A stretch of DNA of 64,000 bases from Druceiella hillmani (Eukaryota > Arthropoda > Insecta > Lepidoptera > Hepialidae). A program made the translations under genes and the position numbers. Position 1 is the first letter of the stretch. The number at the start of each line of letters is the position of its first letter. The stretch lies in contig JAYKKI010000038.1 in the NCBI GenBank assembly GCA_039881145.1, positions 899,001 through 963,000 of the forward strand, written 5' to 3'. The notes under the pieces are model-generated. The model was given only the letters and a program-made list of their open reading frames with translations, did no database searches and was not told the origin of the DNA. This document shows, piece after piece, positions 14,092 through 25,837 of the stretch.

Positions 14092-15087
14092 AGAATCCAC
14101 CAATTCGGGATGCACATAGTTTTGATAAAATTTCACTAAATATGATTCCATGCTATTTTTCTGAACTGCTCGTTTTTTTTAATAAATTCATATTTTCATT
14201 TATTAGCACCTGTCTAGGAGGTAAAGGGACAAATATCGTGGCCAGTGATACTAAGTTGACATAGATTTAACCCCAATCGTATTACCACAACTCATTTTTT
14301 GTTTATTTTATTGCTCCATCTGAATGCAAATTGAAAGTATAAGAGCACTTAATTTCAATTTCTACAATACCGTCTGTTTGCTAGTCGTATATTTGACCCT
14401 AGAAACAAAAAAAATCATTATCAATTCATAAACACTCCTCAATGTTGATATAGACTAGTACAGTGTATTCATGATCTTTTTTCCTTATTTTGTTGATGGC
14501 ACATGATTCAAATCATTCCCAAATAAAATAATTTTAACTATTGAAGTGAAATTCGCATTTACACGCCTTTTGTATACTTTGACAAACCAAGAAGCTGTTA
14601 GTAAATTCTGCTTGCGCTCTAACCAAGGAGGCTGGGACTTTGTTCGAGTGTACTATGGTTTAGATCATGCCGCTGACCAAGGGTCAATATCAATTCTTCC
14701 AGAAACTTTTTTTGCTGCTTCGTATACTCCATCTATAATATCCGATTTTTGAGAGCTTTCTTCATATTACGTTTCTTGATACAGAGTTTGTTACCTTCTT
14801 TTTTCTTTGGAATTTCCAACATCATAAAGATTTTCATCAAATGGTTGTAATTTCTTTATTTCAAAATTAGTATCAATTTTTAAAAAAAACGTACATAAAA
14901 TATTTTAAACAGCCTATGTTAAAGACACTACTACACCTGCATATTGCCCACTATAAGAATCTCGTCGAGAAAAATTAACTCTCTTTCCTGCTGTATATTT
15001 GGCAATGCACGAATTAAAGCTTTCTCTTAAATTATCCTTTTGATGGTGAACTAAACTATAATTTGAATTATTATAATCAATATTTAT
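14092..15087 (-). pseudogene. Decayed YqaJ-type (viral recombinase/exonuclease-fold) protein gene
   Basis: Not an intact frame: the reading is pieced together in minus-strand frames with several stops and shifts. In N-to-C order it shows an upstream region containing AKYTAGKRVNFSRRDSY (about 14968-15015). An acidic linker containing LQPFDENLYDVGNS follows near 14820-14860. A segment near 14580-14625 reads WLERKQNLLTAS, resembling the WxxERKxRLTAS entry to the YqaJ domain. DGIVEIEIKCSY (about 14338-14375) matches the nuclease core pattern G-x-V-E-I-K-C-P. FYQNYVHPELVD (about 14104-14140) resembles the domain's C-terminal end. Such proteins are abundant in insect genomes as repetitive, probably transposon-linked families; the fold is that of restriction-like and lambda-type exonucleases. 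The frame is broken beyond function. Family assignment is from memory of motifs, moderately sure. Confidence 0.6.
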
Positions 15088-15354
15088 TTTGTAATAAAAC
15101 GGATTATTCTTTCAGACACTTAATAATAATAATCATAATAATATAGTTTATTTGTGGATATAAAATACAACAGGTAAAGTAATAGACATGTACAGAAATT
15201 TTCTTAGGGCTAATGACAAAATTAAAGTTAAAAATTAAGTTACACGCCTTAACCTAAATTTTATTCAATATTTTATCCACAAAAAGGTTACTAGCTCGGC
15301 TTGTGCAGTTATGCTATAAGCAAAACCGACACGGCCGGTTTACAGCTAGCACCT

Positions 15355-15445
15355 GTTGATATACATACATATACAAACAAATACTCATATATACATATAC
15401 ACACATATACATATACAGTTTACACGCATACACGTACAGATACAC
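15355..15445. repeat. CA/TA-rich simple repeat inside the LINE 3' UTR
   Basis: Impure ATAC/ACAT/CACA repeat lying between the LINE stop codon and its 3' tail. Probably a microsatellite that expanded after insertion or belongs to the element's 3' UTR. Confidence 0.7.
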
Positions 15446-15596
15446 AATTTATAATGATATTAATAATTATATTTAATACAGGTATTATATACAGACATAT
15501 AACTACATACACATTATTACCCAAAGAGAAAATATAGCACAAAGAAAATATAATTTAGATGAAATGATTTCGAAGATAGAAGCCGATATTTTCCGT

Positions 15597-16754
15597 TTAT
15601 TCCGTTTGCATTTGCTGGGTCAAAAACCACTTACGGATTGACCTTTTAAAAGTAGTCATGGATACAGCAGTTTTCAGGGGCGGAGGGAGGTCATTCCAAA
15701 TTTTAGTTGCGGAAAATTTGTAACTACCCCGATAACCGGTTGTGCGATGTTGCGGGACTAAGAGAAGTCGGTCTCTGGCGCGCGTCACGTGGCTATGAGC
15801 ACTGCCGGACCAGTTTAATATGTCGTAGAGATATTTCGGCTCTTTTGCTGTGAAAAGTCTATGCAAAAAACAAGGAGTGTTATAACTGCAACGATTGTGC
15901 ATTCGGAGCATTCCATGCTTATTTAAATACGGTGATACACGGGATCGCCGCTGGATGCCGAAACAAAAACGCGCGCATGCATTTTGTATTCTTTGGATTG
16001 AATGGGCTGTTTTTGAAAGTAAACGCGGGCCGTATACGATATCACCATAATCGAGTACAGGAAGAATGAGGCTTTCAATTAGAATTTTCCTAACGGGAAC
16101 AGAAAGATAAGGACGGTATCTGTATAGCGTTTTGAGACGCATAAAGCAACATTTAATTTTTGTGGTTATGTGTTCATGAAATCTCAGTTGTGAGACCATT
16201 ATAATGCCTAGATTTTTGGCGTGTTCCACCATAGGAATGGACTGCCTGTTTATGACGAGCTTCAGTCTTCCTGATCTTGCTACCTGAGCCCTACTTCCCG
16301 TAATTAGAAAACAGGATTTGGAAGGGTTTAACAATGAGGCATGTTTACACGACCAATTCCAGATTTTCATAAGATCTTCATTAACTTTTTCACACACTCT
16401 GTCTTCATCTCCCACACGAAAAGATTTGTACAGCTGTGTATCATCAGCATAAAAATGAGTTTCTACGTGCTTTAAATTGCTCGAAATATCTGACGTGTAC
16501 AGAGTGAAAAGTAGCGGCCCTAGAATTGACCCTTGCGGTACACCTCTAGAAATGGAATGATGAACTTTCGAGGTAAGAGTTTTACTACCATCGAATACTT
16601 TGACATACTGACACCGTCGCTTAAAATAGTTTTTAAAACATTCACACGCGCATTCCGATAAGCCGTAATATTGTAATTTAGCCATTAAAATTGGCAAACT
16701 TAGGCAATCAAAAGCACGTGAATAATCCACAAGAACGACAGCAGTAGCCTCAAC
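15597..16754 (-). CDS. Reverse transcriptase C-terminal part of a LINE ORF2 (truncated)
   Basis: This is the only long intact frame in the window, about 385 codons with no internal stop. It lacks the endonuclease and N-terminal fingers. An ATG is missing at the start: the frame is open from 16754, and the GTG at 16730 is only a nominal start. Counting from that GTG, residues 2-8 (DYSRAFD) carry the first palm aspartate. Residues 63-68 are GVPQGS, the LINE GxPQG motif, and residues 93-97 are FYADD, the catalytic core. The thumb-like C-terminus has LPVLDYGDIVYG and ends with KIWNDLPPPLKT followed by a FKRSIRKW block, typical of CR1/L2/Jockey-group elements. All key catalytic residues are present, so the copy is relatively young, but it cannot be autonomous. 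The exact clade would need a tree. Confidence 0.88.
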   Translation of the reverse strand, partial: VEATAVVLVDYSRAFDCLSLPILMAKLQYYGLSECACECFKNYFKRRCQYVKVFDGSKTLTSKVHHSISRGVPQGSILGPLLFTLYTSDISSNLKHVETHFYADDTQLYKSFRVGDEDRVCEKVNEDLMKIWNWSCKHASLLNPSKSCFLITGSRAQVARSGRLKLVINRQSIPMVEHAKNLGIIMVSQLRFHEHITTKIKCCFMRLKTLYRYRPYLSVPVRKILIESLILPVLDYGDIVYGPRLLSKTAHSIQRIQNACARFCFGIQRRSRVSPYLNKHGMLRMHNRCSYNTPCFLHRLFTAKEPKYLYDILNWSGSAHSHVTRARDRLLLVPQHRTTGYRGSYKFSATKIWNDLPPPLKTAVSMTTFKRSIRKWFLTQQMQTE

Positions 16755-16757
16755 TTA

Positions 16758-19253
16758 GTATACCAACCTTGAAGAAATTAATGTTATCTTGGTTTCAAAT
16801 TCAAATCAAACTAGCAAAAGAAAATGAACAAAGTAATGAGGAATGGACGAGTTACTTTAAATAGTTGAATAAGCGGGATAAAATCGAAAATACTTATAAT
16901 CAGGTTGAGATTAATTTGAGAATCAATATGATAATGCTTTAATGACAATGGTAGAGACACTTAAAATTAAAACAAGTACACACATTTCAATAAAGTGCAT
17001 AAAAAGCCGTCAATCAGAGAGTGGAATTAGCAATATGAGGGTTTCGTGCACATTTAGGCATTTGTATATATTTAAGGTTACATAGAATTTGTATTAAATT
17101 TTTGCAATCATTAATTATTTAGATCCCAAATTAAGTACTTTCGGAAGGAAGAGGGAATATTAAATTTTCGCAAGTGTAAATTTTATTAAAAATTATTAAA
17201 AGAAAATATTTGTGTATGCCATATTGAAATCATACCCGTATGATATGTAAAATAAAAAAAATGAAGGCCTTTAAATACGGGGTAACACTAATTAATTTTT
17301 ATATGACTATTTCAAAAAAGTAAGTACTAAATACTTGGGTTTGTCAGATTTGCCAATTCAAGTTTCTACGTTGCATGATTTCTGAGAAAATCAATTGAAA
17401 ATTAGCAAAATGTAAATATATTCCCTACCATATCAACAATTATGCGCACGGGCACGCTGTCTAGAATATTTAATTTGATGGGACATCTAAAATAAATAGG
17501 AAAAATTTATATTTTAGTTGATTAAGGAGTTCTCAATCTTCTTTAGTATGTTTGCTAATGCAATTAAATGTACATATGGTTTATTACGTAAACATCACTC
17601 AACTGTAAATATAAAATTTAAAGTAATAGACGTAGTGAAATAAATGTTTATCTCGGTAAAGAATGATCACAAGTATATCGAATATATTAGATCACGAATA
17701 TATTTATACAGAACAGCTGCGAAGTAAACAATTCGATGCACAACTCGGCGCAGAGTGACTAGTCGGTGTTATAAATATATAGGAAATTTAAACCATATTT
17801 TTTGTTGAATAAATATTTTCTATTCCCTTTTTGATATTGCGTCAACCAATTTTTTTTGACAAACTGAAGGAGAGAACCACTTTTCTTCTCATTTCAAATT
17901 ATAGTTACTTGGAATTAATCCTCTAAACTTGCCTCTCTTCGGGGATTTTGGCAAGAAATGAGCTGCGAAAAGTCAAACTTCAAGAAATAAATATATGAAA
18001 CCAACAGAAAGTTATCTACTTGATATATATTTTTTTATATCAAAATTGTTATACTACAAATTTCCTGAGTTTAGAATAAACTTGTGAATAAACCCTTAAA
18101 ACGCCAAATTTGGCCCTTTAGGGATTATTCGGCTGCATATTAATCTGTTCCATATGCAATGCATATCATTTTCAAGAAAATCTGTGCGGCCGTTTATTCA
18201 TAACTGAGTAACATCCAAACTTTTACATTATTATTAATAGCGTATATATATACGCCAGTATGTGTGAAGTTGTGTGGAAATGTGTATCAAAATTTACATA
18301 TCAAAATTTACAATTCTCTTCGAAGTTTTCTATTTTTGTGTTTTTCTAAATGAAGATTTCTTTTTCTTCTTACTTTTCTAAGAAATTTTCGAAAATACTC
18401 GACAAAAAATATTCATAAAACACATCACTTTGTACCAGTAGGTAGTGATATACGAAAGCAATAGTTTTTCCTATTTGGTATAAATTACTTGAAATACGTG
18501 ATAGGGTGAAAGTTAATTTAAAGCGAACAAAGTAGATATGATAACATTTCCTCACAGGAGGTACATTTACACATAGTTACATACATTAACAATTAAATAT
18601 GTGTGTTTTAATATGAAAATTTATTTGAAAAATATTTTATAATTTATGACCTCTATATATTTTTACCTGCACGTAAAAACGTAAAAAAAGCGAAATGCGT
18701 GTTTTATGTACTGGGGATATTTTAAATACATCTGTTATTATTAATTGTAATGAGGATATAAAATGTATTAATTTGTAGGACAAAAATGATTTAATATAGA
18801 AAAAAATAAGTATACGTCGAACTTCAGAAATTCATTATACCTATCACGAATAAAATCTTCCAATTCTCAAGGCATGGTTTGTTATCGTCATTTATATGAT
18901 TGGTTCGTACAAGTTGTTAGATAATATCAAGCGTCGTGAGAGGTTAAGCAATAATGATATTGTATAATGATATTGTCAAATTTATTAACTAAAAATTGAA
19001 AAATAATGAGTTAAGATTTGAAATATCAGCCACATTGATTCATTCATCGTAATTCTGTCTTTAAATTCTTATTATTCGGTTTTTGGTACACAAAATAATT
19101 TGATTGTCGTTGCTAATATTTTATTCAATTATATAGAATTTATAAAATAATCAAAGGCATGATCATAGCTGATTTTTCAAATTCTAACTCATTATCTTTT
19201 AATGTTTAGTTAATATATAGCGATGATATTATGTCAAGGTAATTATATATTAA

Positions 19254-19301
<48 letters not shown>

Positions 19302-20234
19302 GGTATCTTTACCTACCCTTCCTTATCCTTATTGCACGAGCTTTCGTTTTAAAGAGACAAATATGACCTAATAAAAAGTGTAGCGAATGAGAATCCAGCC
19401 GATATCTAATAAAATCTCAGAGATGCCAAGCTTAATGGTGTAAAGATAACATAATATTACAGCATTAAAGGATGAGCAAGCACTTACGGAAAGGGGATTT
19501 TCAACACGTTTCTCTTTGCCTGCATTAAGTTGAAAGAGCGGTGCTATTTATTAGGAGATAAGATGGGTATAAAACAAACTGCTTTTATCATAGCCACCGG
19601 AAATTGACTCGACGTCTTGTCTGTTGACAAGTGAAATTACTGTAGGAGCGATGCTGGAAGAAGGGCGGGGGATATGTGAAAGCGTCGATTATAATCGGAA
19701 ATAAATTTCTTTTTTGGCTATGAAATTAGAGAAAATGTATGCTTAATTTTGAATTGGCCAGACTGACCGAAAAAATATTACTTTATGCTATAAGTACAAT
19801 ATTTATTCATACAGTTTGGAAAATCAATATTACGCATAACGCTTAAACGTTTAATTAATTGTTCAATATTTAAATGTTTTAAGTTTGTTAAAAAGATTTG
19901 TTTGAAATAGTTGCAATCCACCTAATATATAAATTAAGAGCGAAATAGGCTCGAATAGACTTTTGACTTTATTACGTTAATTCGAATTTTATCAACACGA
20001 ATTATTTTATGCATCAAATAAAATTAATTGAATTGTATCCATCATCAAATTGCTGTTTTCATCATATATAGAAATTCGATTTCAAAAATCACTTGTTATC
20101 AAAACGCCAATTATTTTACAATGATATCACGCCATTCAAGCTCTTTGACAGAATTCTATCAAACTATAGAATTATATTAGTATGATAATATTATGTTTTA
20201 AATTAATGAAAATGAAAAAGAGCTTAATAAATTG
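16758..20234. other. AT-rich spacer
   Basis: No recognisable gene. About 17030-17100 resembles 21400-21475 loosely (shared CATTTA...GG.TACATAG...TTT blocks), hinting at an old dispersed repeat. A moderately GC-rich patch at 19330-19720 was read in all frames without finding a motif. The (TA)n tract at 19255-19300 is listed separately. Confidence 0.5.
19255..19300. repeat. (TA)n microsatellite
   Basis: Pure TA run of about 46 bp. Confidence 0.95.
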
Positions 20235-20468
20235 TTGAATCTATTTGGCGTTAATTTTGTAGAAATTCATTATTCACAATTAAATGAAACTACGTGATGT
20301 AGTATTATTTCTACTATCTTTAATTTCTTTACCACGACCTAGGTTTCGTTGTATTACAAATCTTCAGGTGGGATATTGGCAAAGATACCTAGGTCGTGGT
20401 AAAGAAATTAAAGATAGTAGAAATAATACTGCATCACGTAGTTTCATTTAATTGTGATTAATAAATTG
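20235..20468. mobile_element. Foldback (palindromic) element, copy 2
   Basis: This copy has the complete left end: TTGAATCTATTTGGCGTTAA, then TTTTGTAGAAATTCATTATT, CACAATTAAATGAAACTACG and the inner arm with CCACGACCTAGGTTTCG. The right arm is the reverse complement from CCTAGGTCGTGG to AGTTTCATTTAATTGTGA. It has lost the segment pairing with the left GTTGTATTACAAATCTTCAGG, so the central loop is about 45 nt. The arms are otherwise nearly identical. The right outer tail is truncated, the mirror image of copy 1. Confidence 0.85.
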
Positions 20469-23400
20469 TATTCGAGAAAGTTACCAAAGATTGAGAAAGA
20501 AATGGTTAGTATTTCTTCCCAGAAGTTCCGATTTTTTTCAAATGTGGAGAGGAAAAACTAACCGCGTAAATTAGAGCATGTTTTGGTATTATATGCTATT
20601 TTACAACGATCATTGTTTTAGTGTTTTAAGGTCTGCTTACAATTTATCTCTTTAAACAAATAAAGCAAATATCGGTTTCATCTTCCACATTTAAAATATT
20701 TTTAACAATTTTTGTCTTTACATTTTTAAACAGATCTTCATTTTTAGTTTATTCTGAGAGTGAAAACCTTATTTAAAAAAGTTTGCTTTCAACAAGTGGT
20801 AATCTTATTCGATACTCGATTTTATCCTCCATCTATAAAAATATTACGTAAAATTAAAAAAAAGAAAAAGTTAAAACCAAACAATTGCTCAAGTAATATT
20901 TATAACTGCACAACAATTAGAACACATTCTTGTGAATAAAACTCATGTCGAACTGATTCTAGTAATATGAGGTATTGAATGTACAATATAGCGATTTCGA
21001 TATTGAATGTAAAAAATCACATTGATTGTGAGTATCGCTTTTAAAAAGAACTTGTTCGGCAGACTTTTTTCAAAGACTTAAGAGGATGTGTCAAAATTAT
21101 TACTTCACATTATGTGATATAGAGTTTTAGCTCGAGTATTGAAATTTGATTTTTGCCTTTAGTTTTATTAATAAATAATGCGATTCATTTCTTTTCCTTT
21201 CATGTGTTTATTTCAAGTAATATACTTACAATGATTAGCAAAGTATTAAAAGTACTGACAATAGTAATAAATTACTACTATATTATCTCTTGTGCATTTT
21301 AAGGCTCTATTATAATATAGGTTAAAAAGAGATTTTTAATAAATTCTAGAATCTGTGGAGGTGCTGTCAAGTACGAGTAGAACTCGCACTGAAATTCAAC
21401 TTCGTACACGCATAGGCACATTTAAATATTTCAGGGTACATAGTATTTCCTTTAAACTTTATGCAAATATCAATTTCCTTTTTCATCGTTAAAACTTACT
21501 TAGAAATAATCTCATATGTGTCAGAATAGAAAAGAAAAGGTTTACAAATATCTGTCTAGTTTTCCGATTACCTCCATGCGCTTTTTCATAATAACGTATT
21601 TCAAAATATGGAGCTGTCATTTTAGGAGATAGAGGTTGTAGACTTTTTCATTCTAAAACTATCTTTTCAAAAATATTGAATCTAAAATTTAATCAATATT
21701 TATTATGAAAGTGTTATTTCGAACTAATATGCACGTGGGTTTCTATTATTAATTCAATATTACATGAAAAAATCTACTAATAAACAAATTTAATATTTTT
21801 AATTATGTTATTTCATTTTATCAAGAATTGTAGGGAAATAATTTTATCAACAAATGCCTTTTCCTCTCAAAATAGTAATTTCCAACTCATTAGTAACGTA
21901 TTTTTTATACAATTTTGTTCCATTACACAGTTTCGTTGAGTCGAGGTAAGAAAATTTAAAGGGTAAATTAGGAATTATTTCACGGTACATGCAGTTATTT
22001 CAAAAGTAAGAAATATTTTCACAAGTTTCATAGAATTATTTCGGTAATTTTTAAGTCATTTATTGTTTTCATTTCCCGAGTACAAATTTTTAAACCCCTT
22101 AAGATTGATCTACCCTTCTACCCTTCTATTTTGTTGTTTTTACCCGTCTGTTTTTGAATGGATTATTAAAAAAATGTGTATAAGTTTCATTCAAAAACTC
22201 CATTCGTTTGAAAGTAATTCCAGCAAATTTAGGTTTGTAAATTTGGGACATACTCAATTTTTTTACGGGGTGTGGTAATAACATCTATTTTTACAATCCT
22301 GACATTTTCCCAAATAGTTTGATATGTAACTTGGCATATTTCACAATACTTACCTTTTTTGTTGAATGGAGTGGGAGAGTTGGGAGTCATAAATCTCGTA
22401 ATAAATATTGCCTGGGATAGACAAAGTTAGAACATGTGTTGAACTCCAGGTAAATTCGCAAAATGTAGCGGAGGTAAATATGTTGCGGAGGCAAATAATG
22501 GGGCCGAAATTGCCACCCTATTAAACTTTTTGCTAGGAGGTAGAGAGTAAGTGTGAGAATGGATGATCCGTTGAAAACTGAAGGAAAATACGTATATAGA
22601 TTCATACTTATTAATCGTAACAAAGTCTTAATAATTTCTAGTCCAATTTAGCTTTTTGACTATTATTAATAGTCTAATTCTGGAAATTTTATAGTGTATT
22701 AACGCGTTGTGGTAAAAGTTAATAAACGTTGAAAAATTATTGAAAAACCCAATATTTTTAATCGTATAATTGAACGGTAAGATTTATATCTACTTTGTTT
22801 ATTGTAATTCTATAGTTCAAAAAACTGATTGCAAATAAATTAGTAGAAAATTACCATTGAGTTATGGTAAACAATTTATGATCCTGACAGCAAAGCAAGA
22901 CATAAGGTAATTCCATTTCGCAGAAAACAAAATAATAAAATGACTGGCGGAATTATTTTTAAAACATATAACCAATTTGAAGTTCTTTTCTTTTTTCAAA
23001 CAATATTACATTTGAATTTTAAATTGACACCCCACTGTATATAGATAATTTTAACGATAGTTATTCTGTACCATATGTGATGTGTCCTATTTTAAGAAAC
23101 CGATTAGTGGATGCGAAATTGTACGTATATTCACCGTTAGTAAAGCTATGAATAATAAATGTCAAACCAAATAATGAGAGTGTTGAGTTCACATTATCCT
23201 ATTTTACGTACTCCATAAGATGTTAAAAAGTAATGTGCACTGGGGTCGTTAGAAAGCTTTCAGTCGATGAGTAACGGTAACGCAGCTTCTTATGATATTA
23301 CTCCATTAACGTATAGAATATTATGTAAAGATATTTTCTAAGTAAATTTTTATATCTTCTTTATACTAAATCAATCGACTTTAATCGTGTTTATAAAAAA

Positions 23401-23546
23401 AATGAAGCATAAATGTGTTATTCTTTTAGCGCCTACTTTTTCCTATTATTTTTGTGGAATTTTATAAAGATGTTAATATTACGTATCAACAATATTTTAA
23501 CCGAATAAACAATTTTAATTATTACCGCTTCCTAATTTTATTGAAA

Positions 23547-23594
<48 letters not shown>

Positions 23595-23913
23595 AGAAAC
23601 TTATTTTTAAATGAAATAAAAAAAGAAAAATTAATATATAAGCAACAGAATATCAGGAACTTGATGACTAAATCTAACAGAATGAAAAATGGTAACACTA
23701 CACTTTAATTGAAGCATTTAAAAACTTCCAGATTTTCAGGATACCTTAAACGACTTTATCACATCATGCAGTACTGAAACAGTTTTTAGTAGATAGGGTA
23801 AATTAAAAAAAAGTTATTAAAATAGCCCTTTCTACTGAACATAGTGATGAGCTTAAAACATTTGCACTCACTCTCCATTTCTCTAGTTCGTGGTGTTATA
23901 ATTATATTCGTGA
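20469..23913. other. AT-rich spacer
   Basis: No recognisable gene or element. The (TA)n tract at 23550-23591 produces the plus frame at 23454-23708, which is not a gene. The segment at 21360-21400 shares about 30 bp (a TTCTACTCG..CTTGACAG core) in inverted orientation with 1000-1030, which may be a fragment of a dispersed repeat. Confidence 0.5.
23550..23591. repeat. (TA)n microsatellite
   Basis: TA run of about 42 bp. Confidence 0.95.
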
Positions 23914-24556
23914 AAATTTGATCTTTGTTTACCTCATATTAACATACTTAGGAAATTATATCAGAGAGTAAATTGCGAACCGGGTTTTACAGCAGAGTAC
24001 ATTAAAGAAAGAGGACAAAAAATTAAAGTGATGCTAGCAGCGCAATTACGTTCAAGGTCTGTTGCGACAGCCATTCAGTACTACCATGATTTTTTAAATT
24101 TATTACAATTTGAGAATTCGGAAGCCACTGTGCTATTTATTACCCTCGTTAATGGTCTATTTGAAATTTTTAATTACTGGAACTTTCTTTCTTTTGGGTT
24201 TAAAAAACGAGAAATATTCGACAAAATCGATCAACTACACAAATATTTTAGAAATTTAAAATTAGAGGATGGCAGTGTTGTTATAAACTTTACGAGATAT
24301 TTAGGTTTATTCGGGTGCTTAATAAACATAACAAGTCTAAAATATTTGTAGGTAGACTACATTTAAATAGGCCACTTACAATTTTTAAGTTTTACAATCT
24401 ATCACGAGACCATTTTGAAACATTTTAATGCCGTACATTTTTAGGGGTGGTTTTAATATTAACCAAATAACCAGCCAATTTATGTCTGCATATAAAAAGT
24501 TACTGAATTATGCTGAGTTAAAATTTAATGAAAGTGGAAACTGCTTGAAAATTTAA
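23914..24556 (+). pseudogene. P-element (THAP9-like) transposase relic
   Basis: The frame open from 23914 to a TAG at 24349-24351 encodes LPHINILRKLY, CEPGFTAEYIKERGQ and LAAQLRSRSVATAIQYY, followed by the block FENSEATVLFITLVNGLFEI. It ends near RYLGLFGCLINITSLKYL, which corresponds to the TGF-I-G conserved region of P transposases. Homology continues after the stop in other frames. LSRDHFETFF-like codons lie near 24400-24430. The clearest block, RGGFNINQ, starts at 24443 and runs through SQFMSAYKKLLNYAEL to about 24552. This order (LAAQ, SEAT, GF, SxDHxE..F, RGGxNxNPT) is that of P-element transposase after the catalytic insertion. The THAP domain and N-terminal half are missing. Nonfunctional because of truncation, stop and frameshifts. 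It abuts a Gypsy relic directly. Confidence 0.75.
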
Positions 24557-24599
24557 AAAAATACTATTCTTTCCAGTATAGTTTCCGCCGCAAATCGCA

Positions 24600-25837
24600 T
24601 TAATACTGCAATATTATATGATAAAATTCGTGTCGGGCGGTTTGAGCGCCGCGGTTAAAAGGCGACATCGTGTTAACTTAGGCAGTATGAATAATCCACA
24701 TGGTCATATCACTATCAATGGTGAGAAATGCTCATGTTATTTTGATTTCGAAGTCAACTGCTCACTTGTAAGCACTTCTAAAAATAAATTAGCTAGCAAA
24801 CAATTTCATGATATTGTATAATTGTAACTGGCATTGGTCAACATAGTGTTCACAGCACACATGTCGGTTTGGTCGCTAACATAAACGAGTATTGTTTAAA
24901 GGTCATATTGCATACGGTAACGGACTGTAGTTTAAACAATGACATTATAATTTGACGCCATCCTGTGATATCATGTGATTTTACGTCGTTAACTAGATTC
25001 AAAATAATAATAGACCGTATTCTTATTTGTTCTATCGACATGATGAAATACAACAATTATTTCTGTTCATCTTACTTTAACCCTAATTTGAATAATATTG
25101 ATGATTGGTGGTAGGAAATAGATCATACTAAGGTGTTAAGTAACTAAAGTGATTGTATATGGTTGAACGAATGGATAATAAATGATTGTTCGTAACTTAG
25201 TTTTAAGAAGGAATTTAAAGTTTAATAGCAAAAAAAACGCTCCACATTGCAGATATGTTGTACGTAACAAGAAATAAGAATTGTGCACCTTTTTACTTTA
25301 CATTCAAGGTCACTTATTTTGTCCTTTTGCTTATCGTTTCATCTAATTAATTTGATGTGAATTTGGTAATGGTAATGAGTTCGAGTGTGCGTGAAACAGT
25401 GAATAATTTCGGTTAGATGTCCGCTATAATCATAAAAGATGAGTTTATCTGTGCTTAATTCTTTATGACTCGCATTTATTGTTTTTGAATACTTATATGA
25501 TGGTAAATATTTCTTTTTATAATGACAGAACCTGATTTAAACTATCCAATAGTCGAGTGTCACTGCCAGGTCACTCTACCTGCATGCACTCAAACCAAGA
25601 TCGAGTTAGAGTTTAGCAATATCGGACGACGATATATCAAGTACACCATTTTTGTGCTCGTTTCGTGCCCGAGTGATCGCTCACTTTGGTTGGGTTTTAC
25701 ATTCTTCTTAGTCATGTTAAAGTTATCATTTGATCCGTTAACGATAGGTACCATTAAATCGAATCTTAAATAAAGGTCCGTTTGAAGTAACTGAAGTATT
25801 AGAATTGCCTGAAAGGCAAGTTATTTTAAGAGGCTAA
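24600..25837 (+). pseudogene. Ty3/Gypsy LTR-retrotransposon pol relic (protease and integrase ends)
   Basis: Two pol fragments in the same orientation. The aspartic protease at about 24618-25010 contains HITINGEKCSCYFDFEVNCS, aligned with the flap-strand ...G..C.CY.D.G..CSLV pattern, but the catalytic D-(S/T/F)-G has become DFEV. After a frameshift come VTGIGQHSVHSTHVG and a HTVTDCSLNNDIII block (canonical GRD follows; here a stop interrupts). Much further on, 25748-25837 encodes VPLNRILNKGPFEVTEVLEL and ends at a TAA, matching the GPY/F module at the integrase C-terminus. The reverse transcriptase and RNase H between them are lost or unrecognisable; the region 25050-25740 is too short for them. 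Frames at 25522-25773 (plus) lie in this gap and were not assigned. The loss of the catalytic Gly plus stops makes it inactive. Confidence 0.68.

Larger units (their letters stand above)
15118..16757 (-). mobile_element. 5'-truncated non-LTR retrotransposon (CR1/Jockey-like LINE)
   Basis: A LINE copy read on the minus strand. It keeps the reverse transcriptase frame (15597-16754), a 3' untranslated region of about 450 bp and a microsatellite tail of TTA/ATT units at about 15120-15140. The 5' boundary is abrupt: the frame starts inside the palm domain, and an in-frame TAA lies at 16755-16757. This is the usual result of incomplete reverse transcription at insertion. The 3' UTR holds an AATAAA-like signal (near 15150 on the minus strand) and a CA/TA-rich stretch at 15355-15445. 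I saw no clear target-site duplication. Confidence 0.8.

Noticed and set aside
19330..19720. GC-richer stretch considered as an exon or promoter of a host gene
   Set aside because: All six frames are short and lack motifs; no splice-bounded open frame could be supported.
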